This document shows, piece by piece, positions 11,345-22,669 of a stretch of 64,000 nucleotides of DNA. Source of the stretch: Azolla caroliniana (lineage: Eukaryota; Polypodiophyta); the NCBI GenBank assembly GCA_043228905.1, contig JBHGNT010000001.1:620001-684000 (forward strand), in the 5' to 3' direction. The translations under genes and the position numbers were made by a program. The notes under the pieces are model-generated. The model was not told where the DNA came from. It ran no database searches and worked only from the letters and a program-made list of their open reading frames with translations. How positions within the stretch are numbered: position 1 is the first letter of the stretch; every line of letters starts with the position of its first letter.

Positions 11345-14300
11345 ACTACCACTACCACCACCTTACCTACTAACTACTATATGGATTTGAATTGAATTGA
11401 TGAATGGAGAAGTAAGTGTACGTGTTGGATGCGTTCGTGTATGTGTGTGTGTGTGTGTGACATGTGTGAAGAAGGGAGGGACAATGAACCCATCCTTTTT
11501 ATAATCGAAATAAAATAACAATATTTCTATTTATTTTCTTTATCGCGCGAATGAGTATGCCAAGGAAAATACAAATCATAAGCTCATCAATAGGGGGGGG
11601 GGTGGGTGGGGGGAGGGCAGGGACTGACTGCCTTGTGGGCCAAGAAATGGTTCCTAATCTTGTGGGTTTTAGTTATTTACTGGTTTGTTCGTTTTAACTG
11701 ACATAACCGTCTTTTTGTTTCTTTTTACGCCTTTTTCTTTTAGCTTTAAATGTTTAAATCTATTATTATTATTTTGCGGTGGGTTTTTTGGATTTGTTTC
11801 CTTGGGCTCTTTTTCATTTATTTGGATTCTTGGTTTTCTTTATTTACTCATTTTAAATTTCCAATTTCTTTTCTTCGGGTTTCCTATTTTCATTTTTCAT
11901 TCATTTACTGATTGAGTTTATTTCGATTTTGTTATGTTTGGGATTCAATTTTCATTTTATTAATTGAATCTCATCACTAATTTATGAGATAACCCACCAC
12001 ACCTCACCTCGTCTCCATCACCAACTCCACCACATCGGTTGGGTTGTATGGTCGCAAATGTGACCATACATACAAATGCGCACCTATAGGTTGTCTGCAT
12101 TTTAAAGCTTCCACCAAATAAACGCTTTCACACTTATTGGATGGATGATGGCATTTTGCCATCCTACATCCAAAACCCATACACCTCCATTGCATAAATT
12201 GGATAATGTGGCATGCATATGATCAACCACCCATTTTTAATAAGTATCATGTAATGCGAAGAATTATTACCAATTATCTAAAATAGCATTTTGCATGATC
12301 ACAAATTTTAATTACTTGCACACGTCTCTACTCAAATTGAATTTCTTGTTGATCGACATGGAGGACTTGAACCATGCAACACCACCCAACATGGAGGGAT
12401 GGAACTGTGCTTCAGGCATAACTTGTCATAGGACAACATGGAGGAACTTGAATCATTTTATGTATACTACACCTAGTATGCATCCACACTTGACAATGGA
12501 AATATTTAATCTACACTTCCATACTAACTTCATTGATTTCATATCATTTTAATCTACCCATGAAATCTTGATCCTTAAGGCGTCCATCAATATCATTACT
12601 ATATATCCAATTCTCACATTATATAGCTGGGTAAAATTCATCTAAACAAGTAAGAATATATTTAGGTCGATATAGCAATTGACATAAGAGTACTCCATAT
12701 TGAAGTCTTCATGTTCACCAAACACTTGTCCTAAGGAAAGGCAACCTAATTCACTTAGCAACTCATTCTAGACTATTTGGGACATACTATAAGCAAACCA
12801 TACATTGTTTGGGCGTTACAACCATTTATTCTAGATATTGAGTCTTTGTCAATATTGCAAATGAACCATGATACCAACAAAAAGCTTTTTGAGGAGAATT
12901 TTTTCTACATGAGACTAGGAGACTTGAGGTTTAAATTTTAAACCCATCCATATGCAAGGACAAGAATAATACAAGGGCATGCATGTTATGGCTTCCTAAA
13001 TGTTGAATGTTAGGAGACCAACCTTATATGTAACCACCAATTAGCATCATTGTTCATCGTTAGAAATATAAATTGTTCCTTTATACAAGGTATATGAATT
13101 ATTGATTGATACTTCTTCCACTTGCCTATATTATCGCATTGATTACTATTTTATGTTTTAATTTTCTAGACTGTAAGCAATTGTACTTACATAATCATCG
13201 AGTCCAAAAAGGATTATACAACTTTAAAGTTCACACATACTTCAAATATCAGCATTCAACATGGTTGTGTGACCACATCAAAATTATTTAATGAATGCTT
13301 CCTGTGACCAGTATAAATTGAAAGTTCACTACTTCAAGGCCTTACAATGGCTAGTTGATCCTTATAAATTGTACATTAACAGTGGCCTCGATAGAAAGAG
13401 TTTCTAGACACAAGACAAGATGTAACACAATCAAATACAATCAAATAAAAGTTAGACATATTAGAGGAGCTAGTAACTAGTTAGTTTGCACAAACCTCAT
13501 TAAACTTAAAGTTGGACTACAAGTTTCTTCAACAAACAATTTGATAGGCCAATATTGACATTGTTTATGACAATACAAATGTTGTGGTATTAAAGTTCCA
13601 CATCATAAATTATGATGTGAAACTTTAGTACAAATATTTCATAATGTTTATAGCATGCCAATTATGGGGAAGTTGTTTGTGCACAATGCTAATATGTACC
13701 AAACTATAAAGAAAAATTAACCAAATTGGACAAATGTAACTAAAAATCAGCAAAATCATTTATAAGGTGTTGTGGGTATCGTTCAAGCTCACATTTCTTC
13801 TCAATATCAGTGAGTGTTCTTACACACAAGCATTATCATAATAAAAACTACACATAATTTCAGTACATGAAAGCAAAGTCAAGGATTTTGGGAAATTGGA
13901 GACAACATGTAAAGAGATATCACAAAGAGAGCTTGACAAAACAAAATTCAACAAAAGGCATTTGATCGAATACCAGACCATTCCAAGTATCCAAATAGTT
14001 CAGAATGTCCAAATTATAATCCAATGGAAAATGATGGATAACAGTTCTTGTTGACGGAAAAGTCTATAACAAATGACTGATCGCACAAAAACTTAGAATT
14101 TGCCAAATAACCATACTCAATGTTGTTTGACATTATTGCAATGCTCAAATTAGGTGATTATTGGGGGTTATATGGTAAATGATTTTGCATTCAAGAGAAA
14201 GGGGAGGTGGGTCTTGAGGGCTACTTTGAAGTAGCAATAGATTACTTCCAAAAGGCTGAGGTCCAAGCTCTAAGTGGTCAAACCTCACAAACATGTGCAC

Positions 14301-14905
14301 TTTTCATTTCAATAGGGAGCTTTGTTGCAAGGGTTTCATTTGCTAAGTGAGCTAAGCCTCCTTGTAGCCAAAAAGAAATGCATTATTACATCATTAGACA
14401 ATAGATAATCAAGGGAATCAAAAGTGGTATTTCTGGTGTGACCACCGCTTTGGCTAAAAACCTTAATATAGCCAATCTGACAAGCTATGATTAGTCCATT
14501 TCTTATAGATGCCAAACAACAAAGTTTCATGCATATGATTAGAGGTACTCTTACGGATATTTCATGCATGGTAGCAGCTTTCTGTAGGTCTCCTACAAAA
14601 AATCCAAAGGTTATTAAAAATATGCTCAGGATTATGAAACACCAAATGCCTTCAATGAAATGATTCTTTTGTAAAAAGCTCATACAGTGACTCCACAGTA
14701 TCCTTCCTGTGGAGCTTGGTGTATATTTGAAACGTAGTCAATGCAATGAACCAAATGAAAATTACGGTAAAAATTTATACAGTCATACTTCTATACACAC
14801 TTATGAACCATACACCCTAGGGATGAGACCCAGAAACCTAGGAAACAAGAATATTATAAGTGATTCAAAACGTCGATGGGCATGAAAAATGAAGTTTTCC
14901 GATTC
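11345..14905. other. Gene-poor interval, beta-tubulin promoter and unassigned sequence
   Basis: Positions 11345-11650 are the beta-tubulin upstream region, with a (GT)n run near 11442-11458 and a G-rich tract at 11594-11620. Positions 11650-11960 are T-rich. From 12 to 14.3 kb the sequence is AT-rich with no coding signal beyond short frames. A 115-codon minus-strand frame at 14336-14683 is unrecognised. A near-perfect palindrome sits at 13591-13627. Old repeats are likely, but no family can be named. Confidence 0.5.
13591..13627. repeat. 37-bp near-perfect palindrome
   Basis: TAAAGTTCCACATCATAA is followed by its near reverse complement TTATGATGTGAAACTTTA, with one mismatch per arm. Weaker pairing continues a few bases outwards. 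It could be the core of an old fold-back element. No target-site duplication was found. Confidence 0.6.
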
Positions 14906-16207
14906 CTAGTACAATAGGAAAAAATACTTGTATGTTACATTTCCTTTGTAAGCTTTGTATTGTCCATTAAAGGATTCCTCAAGCTGTTCCTCCTCCACCT
15001 TCACTCGATGCTCAAAATAGAGCAATGATGCAAGGAGCAAGAAAGCCATGCTCCAGTAAGCTCGTAAAGCTATACAATATCCAGAGAAAAGAAGCATATA
15101 GCTTGCATACATAGGGTGTCGAATGAATTGGTATGGCCCAAGCACCACCAAATCCGTTGGATTCTCAAGCCTTGAGTCAACATTTTTTCCCAAAAGATAG
15201 GTCGCATAGTAGTGCAAAAGAACACCGAATGCAAGATAGATGATGGCAATCCTACTAGGCAACATCAAATTCCATAAGAAATAAAGCTGAGGTCCTTCAA
15301 AAGCAGCAAGCCAATGACCTCCAGCTATACTAGCTAGAAACACGATTTCAGCGGCATTATATCGTGGTTCAAGTCCACGAGAGCACTTACATCTTGAAAA
15401 GAGAAAAAAACACGTGTAAATGAAGAATAACAAGAGGGGCCAACCTTGGACATATCCGTTCCTGAAGCCAATCGGAACAAGGATGAGCCATGTCAAAGAG
15501 CCTCCGACAGTGATGAGTCGGTTTAAAAGCTTGTCTCTTTCACTTTCTTTTTTCTTCATTGCAACAAAGATTGAGCAGAACCCTAGAACTATAGCAGCGG
15601 GGAAAGGCCATGTTTCAAGAAACCATCGGACATAGGTCCAAAATATGAGTGTTGATGTAATGTTTGAAACTACCTTTGCAAAAATTAGCACAAATGCCAG
15701 TCTTCTTATAGTGGCAGGGATCACTAACCATGAAATTCCATTCCGAGTACGTTCCTCTTCTGTTGTTAATCTTTCTCCTTCTGCTTTTGCTTTTTCTTGT
15801 TTTTCCTCGTTTCCTCCTTCTAGTTCTCCTTCTTCTTTACTTTCTTCTTTTCCCTCTTCCTTCTTTCCTTCTTCTTTTGCTTCTTCTTTGAGGATTTTTC
15901 CATCCGAACCTGTGACTCGACGGTGATCGCCATTGGCATACACATGGGTTTTTTGCAAAGATAATGACACGCTAGTTCTATCACTTACCTTTTCTTTGCT
16001 ATGCAGAGATGCTGATTGGAGGATGATCTCTGGTGAAGAAGAAGAAAATGAGGATGAGGATGATGAGTATAAAGCCACCTTCGCTAAGGATGTTGTCAAT
16101 TTCTTCGAGAACCGAACACTTTCCCTTCTTTCATTTCCTCTTGCTCTGTTACGAAGAGCAAAGCCAGAAGCAGACGCTGCCATAGCCATAGCCATAGCCA
16201 TGGCCAT
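14906..16207 (-). CDS. ICMT / phospholipid-methyltransferase-like membrane protein, probably plastid
   Basis: This is an intronless frame of 433 residues. The C-terminal third is the isoprenylcysteine carboxyl methyltransferase / PEMT fold. Its signature GPYQFIRHPMYASYML is about residues 352-367, and YFEHRVKVEEEQLEESF about 398-414 is the downstream helix that helps bind S-adenosylmethionine. Several transmembrane segments precede it (for example LAFVLIFAKVVSNITSTLIF and IAIIYLAFGVLLHYYATYLL). The N-terminus is Ala/Ser-rich with few acids, like a chloroplast transit peptide. Residues about 100-155 are an unusual Glu/Lys-rich stretch of near-repeats (EEGKKEEGKEESKEEG). The start is ambiguous among five ATGs in MAMAMAMAMA; the first is used here. 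The methyl acceptor cannot be told from sequence. Confidence 0.8.
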   Translation of the reverse strand: MAMAMAMAMAASASGFALRNRARGNERRESVRFSKKLTTSLAKVALYSSSSSSFSSSSPEIILQSASLHSKEKVSDRTSVSLSLQKTHVYANGDHRRVTGSDGKILKEEAKEEGKKEEGKEESKEEGELEGGNEEKQEKAKAEGERLTTEEERTRNGISWLVIPATIRRLAFVLIFAKVVSNITSTLIFWTYVRWFLETWPFPAAIVLGFCSIFVAMKKKESERDKLLNRLITVGGSLTWLILVPIGFRNGYVQGWPLLLFFIYTCFFLFSRCKCSRGLEPRYNAAEIVFLASIAGGHWLAAFEGPQLYFLWNLMLPSRIAIIYLAFGVLLHYYATYLLGKNVDSRLENPTDLVVLGPYQFIRHPMYASYMLLFSGYCIALRAYWSMAFLLLASLLYFEHRVKVEEEQLEESFNGQYKAYKGNVTYKYFFLLY

Positions 16208-19020
16208 AGCAGAGCTTCAACGATTTAACTTGGGTTTACTTTGTCCTAATATGTTTTAGAACTATACACGAAATACCCCCAAAAAAACTTTTTACAATTC
16301 CCAGACCTACCCCTCCAGTTTTCCCATACATCCCCTACTAGTTGTAGATTGTACTAGTACTAGTACTAAATTACTAATAGTAGTCTTTTGCTCTCCTCAG
16401 GGGGTTTCTCTCTGAATCAGTACGATACATCAATTCTAAATTTCTATGCTCTCCTTGTCCGAGGAAAGGTAGAATCGGACCCCATCGGTCCAAACATGAG
16501 ACATTTACACATTTTACGTGAGTTGAATGGTTGCTCAACATGCCTAAGACTTTTATTTGATCGACATTGCAATTGAATAGTGCACGTCTCAACCGCAAGA
16601 GAAAGCACATATGGAAAGAAAACATGAATGTTGTTTAAGGTGGAGCATTGTATCGAAGTGTCACGTTCATGTTCACCATATGCACGATCGATGATTCAGA
16701 GAGAGGAGAGAGATTATGCATCCATAGAGAGACCAATATTGACCAATAAGACCTAAGTACAAAAGTTATATTGATGTGTGTCTCCTTCCTAAGAAGGTAT
16801 ATTCATACATTGAAGCACCAAGTCTCCATGTGTGAATAAGGCATACACATATGCGCTCAACCTTCTTGGTGTTTTCTTTAGTGTGACACTCTTGTCTTCA
16901 CCCCCTCTTAATATATCATCATAAATTTCACAAGTTGCACTATATGCTGAGCAAGTGATACTCATCCTCTACTAGCCCTTCCTTGCATACCTTACTTGCC
17001 TTTATTCAATGTCCACGACAGATTGATTGCAATCTATGAGATAGGACCCATCCCATGGCAAGGATCGAACTTTGATTCTCTCAAATTTTTTGACATTCAA
17101 GGGAGACTGATTATGATCTATGAGATGGAGCCTAACCCATGGCGAGATTGAACTATAGGGGAGAGAAGAGAGAGAACAAACACGGGAAAGAAATATCAAC
17201 AACAAAGCTATTAGTTTTTGTTTTTCAACCCATTGGTGTTCAATTTCATGTTTTGCTTAAATGTTTGTTGATGTTGTAGCTTAAGGAGTGTTATATCATA
17301 ACAAAAAGATATCAATTCTCTCCATTATCATTGTACATCCCCAAAAACCTTCCACACGAAACACCATATGGTGTCCAAATAGAAGGTCTTGCATAAATTA
17401 GATTTTAGACACTTGTAATCTATTAATTGTGACAAAGGAATCCTTCTTCGAAATTACATTTCTTAGATCATTTTGAGATGCTTTACTACATTTTGCACCA
17501 TGAATGGTGATAAAAACATAAGAACCATTACTTGATAAATGTTTGAGCAGGAGCCAACCTCACAACTTAGGCACCACATTACATCACTCCATTGTTGTTC
17601 CAATCCTATCCACTTGCACAAATTTTGTACTACAATTGTTTCAAAGGCACGTGCACGTTAATAAGTTGGTGATAGTTCAACCTCGTTTTGATATGAGTTG
17701 TTGGTGGCACAACTTCATGGGAGGTTCCTCAACTTGGTGTAAATACATCGACACATCAACGAGATGTTGACCATTCAATGCTCTTACTCCAATTGTTCAA
17801 GGGATTGAATTGTCTCAAAGGCCCCTAGACCTAGTTCAAATGACTTTACTTGTGTGGGGGATGGGGGGACAATCTCGAGACATCGATGACCTATCCTAGT
17901 ACTTACTATCTCTGCATTCAGTAAGATGTTAGGGAATTTTTTTTGTATATCTAGCTTTACCTAGGTTAGCCGAAAACACTCACCTCCCTTTAAAAACTAA
18001 GTCAAGGTCATGGAAGTAAAATCCAAGGAAGGAGTTTCCATAGCTTGAACCCATGCAACAACTCAACCACAATGTTGTTTGAGCATAAAAACATCATGTA
18101 CCCATCTCACAGTATTTTGCTACACACAGACAATTTTGTCTTCGGAGTTAATGTAATAAAATAAATATAACAATATCATGTACTTCAATAAGTGATGTGC
18201 CCATTTGAAAGCGAATAATTTCACCGTCAATGAGAATGACCCATATAATCTTGGTCATCATGGACCATAGTTACAAAAGACCTATGCATCAATTGTCATC
18301 CATCACACAAACGTCAAGGTCTACTTTGGTCTAAGCCTCTGAATATATACTATGTGGTTTGCAACAACACAATGCATGGCTATTACAAGTGCGTACGTGA
18401 AGACATCGTGTGCATATGCTCTACTAGTTAAGCCTCTCCCATTGTTTTATGCAAAGAGAAGTTGTAGGGCAAATAAATATGGTTCCAAGGTGCATGCAAG
18501 TTTTGACACTCCCCATGACCCCGACAAGACGACATGATATGTAGGTTAACATGTTGGCTCTTGGTTGATCACGTGGTCTCAAGGTCTTGTTGTGGTTACA
18601 AAGGTTGAGTTGTTAGATTTGCAATGGGAAAGAAAGAAGAAAGAAAGATATATTAACGTCTTCTAAGACCAAATTTGGCCCATGAGACAATTGGTTTACA
18701 ACAAAAATGGGGTATTTACCCATTCATCGAAAAGTAAAAATAAAATAAACATCCGAGGGCGTTTGGTTGTTCTTTGCATTTCTGCTTCATCAAGAGAGAG
18801 GCCGAGTGGTGTAGGTGTGTCCACCTTCATCATCTCCCCTTGTTTCTGAATAAATTACAAATATTAAATCGAGTGTAAATTTGCCATATTTCTTGGTGTA
18901 TTACCTTATTACGGTCTTCATGAGAGATTAAAGTTTTATCAATCCCATGGTTGTACTTAAGGGGAGGTAGGTTATTAATGTCTATACCATTTGCAAGTAA
19001 CCAACTTACTACAATGTTAT
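16208..19020. other. Gene-poor interval between the ICMT-like gene and LEAFY
   Basis: This stretch holds the ICMT-like promoter (first 300 bases) and AT-rich sequence with only short open frames. A diverged direct repeat of about 65 bases occurs at 17013-17160 ('ctatgagatggagcctaac' compared with 'ctatgagataggacccatc'). No gene, RNA gene or named element could be supported. Confidence 0.5.
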
Positions 19021-19036
19021 ACCAAGAGCTGGTGTC

Positions 19037-19115
19037 TCCGGACGCATATAGGGAGAGAGGTAATATATATCCATGTCCGGACGCATATAGGGAGAGAGAG
19101 GTAATATATATCCAT
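19037..19115 (+). repeat. Tandem duplication of about 39-40 bp
   Basis: TCCGGACGCATATAGGG...AATATATATCCATG occurs twice in a row (19037-19075 and 19076-19115), differing by a two-base GA indel. A third copy begins (TCCG) and stops. This lies 1.5 kb upstream of LEAFY. Confidence 0.85.
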
Positions 19116-19204
19116 GTCCGATAGTGCCAGGCTCCAACCATTCACAAACTAATGGCCATATTATGAGACATGATGTCTATGTCTATGTCTATCTAATGTG
19201 TATA

Positions 19205-19595
19205 CAGATATCATACACACACATTATACATACACACAAACATAGGCATACTTTACATACACACAATGCACATCATCCATACATACATATATACACACGC
19301 AAATACAATACATACACACACATATACAATACATACACACACATATACACATATACATACATACACACGTATACATATATACATGCATACATACATACAT
19401 ACTTGGATACATACATGCATGCATATATACATACATACATACATACATACATACATACATACATACATACATACAGATAGACATACATTCAGTCTTAGAT
19501 ATGTACATCATACAGATATGCATGCCTAGATGGATAGATAGATAGATAGATACATACATATGTATATAGTAATATACATACATACATACATGAAT
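19205..19595. repeat. Large (ACAT)n microsatellite array upstream of LEAFY
   Basis: Nearly 400 bases are dominated by ACAT/CATA units. It is pure at about 19430-19475 and impure on both sides, with ACACAC, ATATAC and a short GATA run at 19531-19551. All long open frames here, on either strand, are translations of the repeat (strings of Tyr-Ile-His-Thr or Met-Tyr-Val-Cys) and not genes. Confidence 0.9.
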
Positions 19596-19599
19596 GCAT

Positions 19600-20610
19600 A
19601 CAGATAAAAAAGGCCGAGATGTGACATGTCACACACACAGACAGAAGAACGAGAGAGGGAGGGTCAGCATCAATCACAATTATCAAGACAAACAATAATG
19701 AAGAGGGAGGAGAGGAGATGGTTTCTTCTCTGTCTGTGTCAATGCATCCTTTTACCCTGTGGGTTTAGTCAGGGTTTTAGGGTTTTCCACTTCGGGTTTT
19801 ACAGAGAGACATGGCCTTTCTCTTTCATGAGCTGGACAACGAGCCCACCTCCTCATCACAGGAGCATTGCTTTACCACACCCCTGTTTCAACCTAAGAGA
19901 CAGAGGAAGGCAGGCGAAATCTAGAGAGATAGATAGTTAGGGAGAAACAGAGAAAACGGTGCACAACAGGATCAGAGCATTCATTCTCTTCATCATCTCT
20001 CATATAGGCATCGTCTAAGGTCTTAATTCTATTTTGCAAGTTGTTAATTGACGATTCAGAATGTCTCTGCTCCTGTGCTCTTATTCTTGACTGCGTGACC
20101 TAAATATTAGGTTTTTCCTCTGACAGTTAGTGTGATCGGATCTCATTAGAATCTAATTCAATCCAATTAATCAGGTTGATTTCAGAGTCTTTGGATTTCT
20201 CATTGGTATAGATCAAATGAGAAACATGGATATCACTCTATAGGTTGAATTTCAGAATCGGCCACAGGTAATTTTTCTTCTTCTTCTTGCTTCTTTTTCG
20301 TTTGCTGGATTTCTTGTTTTCACAGCTTTGTAGAAAATTTAGAAATCTGCTCATTTATTACCATTTTAGATTTTCTTGAAGTACTCACTGTTTCGTGAAT
20401 TTTTTCATAATTGCAAACATTCGCAAGATTTTACATAGATTAGAATTGCAGCTTAGGTTCTCTTTTTTACAAATTGAGCCTTTCTATGATTAGGATTTTT
20501 TCACAAATTGAGATTTCCTTTCAGGCACTACAGTATCTCTATACAGATAAGGGTTGTTTATCTACATATTACGTTTCTTTTAGGGTTAGGGCGTTCGACA
20601 TTTTCACAAA
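19600..20610 (+). promoter_or_regulatory. LEAFY promoter / long 5' leader
   Basis: This is the kilobase before the LEAFY frame. It includes telo-box-like GGGTTTTAGGGTTTTACA-type sequences near 19764-19800. A candidate 5'-UTR intron starts at CAG-GTAATT (20267/20268) and ends at TTTCAG near 20525. In-frame stops at 20581 and 20587 close the LEAFY frame upstream. No ATG lies between them and the conserved LDPE sequence. Confidence 0.45.
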
Positions 20611-22669
20611 CTGGATCCAGAACAGTTTCCAGGAGCTTTGTTCCGATGGGAACAAAGAGTAGTCATTCCTCCTAAAGAAGTACCTCCCATGGAAATGGTA
20701 ATACATCCAGTGTCTTCTTGTAAGAACCCAAACCATCTCGAGCTGCTTGAAGATCTCTTCAAAGACTACGGTGTCCGAACATCCACTATAGTCAAGTTTC
20801 TAGAAATGGGTTTTACAGTGAATACATTAGTGAATATGACGGAACCAGAGATAGATGATGTTATCACGACAATGATGGAAGGTTATCAAATGGAACTTCT
20901 TGTTGGAGAGAAATATGGTTTGAAATCAGCGATCCGTGCTGAGAAGAAGCGGCAAGAGGAAGAGATAGAGCAACAACGCTTGCAATGTCTTGGAAAGAGT
21001 GGAAAGAAGCATAAATTAGATGAATATAGTGGCATTGCGTCAACTTCAGCTGAGGGTAATTTACTAATAAATTTTAGCTATTATCTCCAATCGTGGGAAT
21101 CTGTTTTTATAATTGTTGTCTTTGTATGTGCTTTAATTGTAACCTAGAGGGTTTTACAATAAATTCTAAGACATTCAATTCTGTTGGATGTTTGTTGCAT
21201 GCATGATTGTTTTGAGACTTTGTTGTTCTTTAAACGATGGGTATTGAATATCATGTGTATCTTAGAGGGGGAACATGCTTAGGTATTGAGAATCCAATAT
21301 GTTCTTCTTGATTACAATGTAGAGACATTTTCAGTCGATTATACGAGGATAGGTAACAAGATGCTATGGATTTGTTTTCAGGCACAAGAGAGCAAAGAGG
21401 GGACAATGGAATGATGATGCTCGATGCTATTGCTACTGATGGACCTTTGAACCTGAACTCTAACGAGCATCTTCAGCAAGAGCACATCCACTCAGGATTC
21501 AGTCTTCCTGGTGTCTTGCCTATGCCGGAGCCAAGTAGTGATGACAACGAGGAACAAAAGTTTGCGAGGAAGAAACAAAAACGGAGGCTATTGCGTGAAC
21601 CTGGTGGCGAGGATGGTGATGACAGAACACGGGAGCATCCATTCATAGTTACGGAGCCTGGTGAAGTGGCACGCGGGAAGAAGAATGGATTGGATTACCT
21701 CTTTGATCTCTATGAGCAGTGTGCCAGCTTTCTAGATGAAGTGCAGCAAATCTCAAGAGAGAGGGGGGAAAAGTGCCCTACGAAGGTATAGAACACTGGT
21801 AATAATATATCTATCAGTACAATATGGATGGCAACAGTTTTCAGTTACACACCAAAATGCACCTAACTCTTGAGATATTTATCAGAGAATAACTCTAAGC
21901 TCTCAAAAACTAACCAAAGACCCATGTTTATTCCCTGTTACAATATGCGTTAGAACAATTTGGGTTAAAGGTTTTCCACAACACACCGAAATTCCTCGTC
22001 CTTCATGGATATTTTGCAGAGGATATCATTAAGCTCTCCAAATCCACTAGAGTACCCCAAGTTTAACATGAAATTAACTAGGATTTGCATTACTTGGAAC
22101 CTCGAAGGTGGTTGTCTAAGACAGGACTAACTGATGCCACCTCTTGGTAGAGCACAAACCAAAAGACTTGCAAAACTTTGTAGAAGGGGATTGAATTGTC
22201 ATTCTTCAGCCATGTGCTTCCATCTGTGTTTAGTCAGCTTGCTGATTTTATTTATCAAATGTTTAGGAAACATCAATTTCTTTATGAAAGTTTCATAGTT
22301 GATTTAATTTCCAAATTGTATGGTTCTTTCTAACAGGTGACAAACCAAGTATTCCGGCATGCGAAGCTTAAAGGCGCGAGCTATATCAACAAGCCAAAAA
22401 TGAGGCACTATGTGCATTGCTATGCATTGCATTGCCTGGACAAGGAGAAATCAAACTTTTTGAGAAAGTTATACAAGGAACGAGGGGAGAATGTGGGAGC
22501 ATGGCGTCAAGCATGTTATTATCCATTGGTGGAAATGGCCAGAACAAATGGATGGGACATTGAAGGTGTTTTTGTACGGAATGAAAAGCTCCGGATTTGG
22601 TACGTCCCCACTAAGCTCCGACAGCTCTGCCATCTCGAGAAGAGCAAGGATAGCGACAGTTGCAGTTAA
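20611..22669 (+). CDS. LFY: LEAFY/FLORICAULA transcription factor (non-ATG start predicted)
   Basis: This is a plant-specific master regulator of meristem and reproductive development. Exons are 20611-21055, 21382-21785 and 22337-22669, with two introns in the usual LFY arrangement. The frame has 393 residues. The N-terminus reads [13 protein letters not shown], matching the family's MDPE(G/A)F..xLF(R/K)W, but the first codon is CTG. The first in-frame ATG is at 20689, 26 codons later. A SAM-type oligomerisation domain follows (about 42-115; GFTVNTL keeps the Arabidopsis Thr75 equivalent and IRAE the Arg112 equivalent; Arg116 is Lys). A basic linker (ARKKQKRR) precedes the helix-turn-helix DNA-binding domain from [20 protein letters not shown] to the end, including [13 protein letters not shown] and [12 protein letters not shown]. 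The His in KMRHY marks the vascular-plant binding type rather than the moss type. Confidence 0.95.

Noticed and set aside
14336-14683. A 115-codon minus-strand frame with a hydrophobic N-terminus.
   Set aside because: No family resemblance; start and composition are unremarkable for AT-rich intergenic sequence.
19224-19583. Several overlapping open frames of 66-119 codons on both strands.
   Set aside because: They are translations of the (ACAT)n microsatellite (Tyr-Ile-His-Thr or Met-Tyr-Val-Cys strings) and not genes.
20221-20610. An upstream coding exon, joined by the donor at 20267/20268 to the AG at 20588-20589, supplying an ATG for LEAFY.
   Set aside because: In the required phase the upstream exon has a stop at 20241 and no ATG after it, so this splice cannot provide an initiator.
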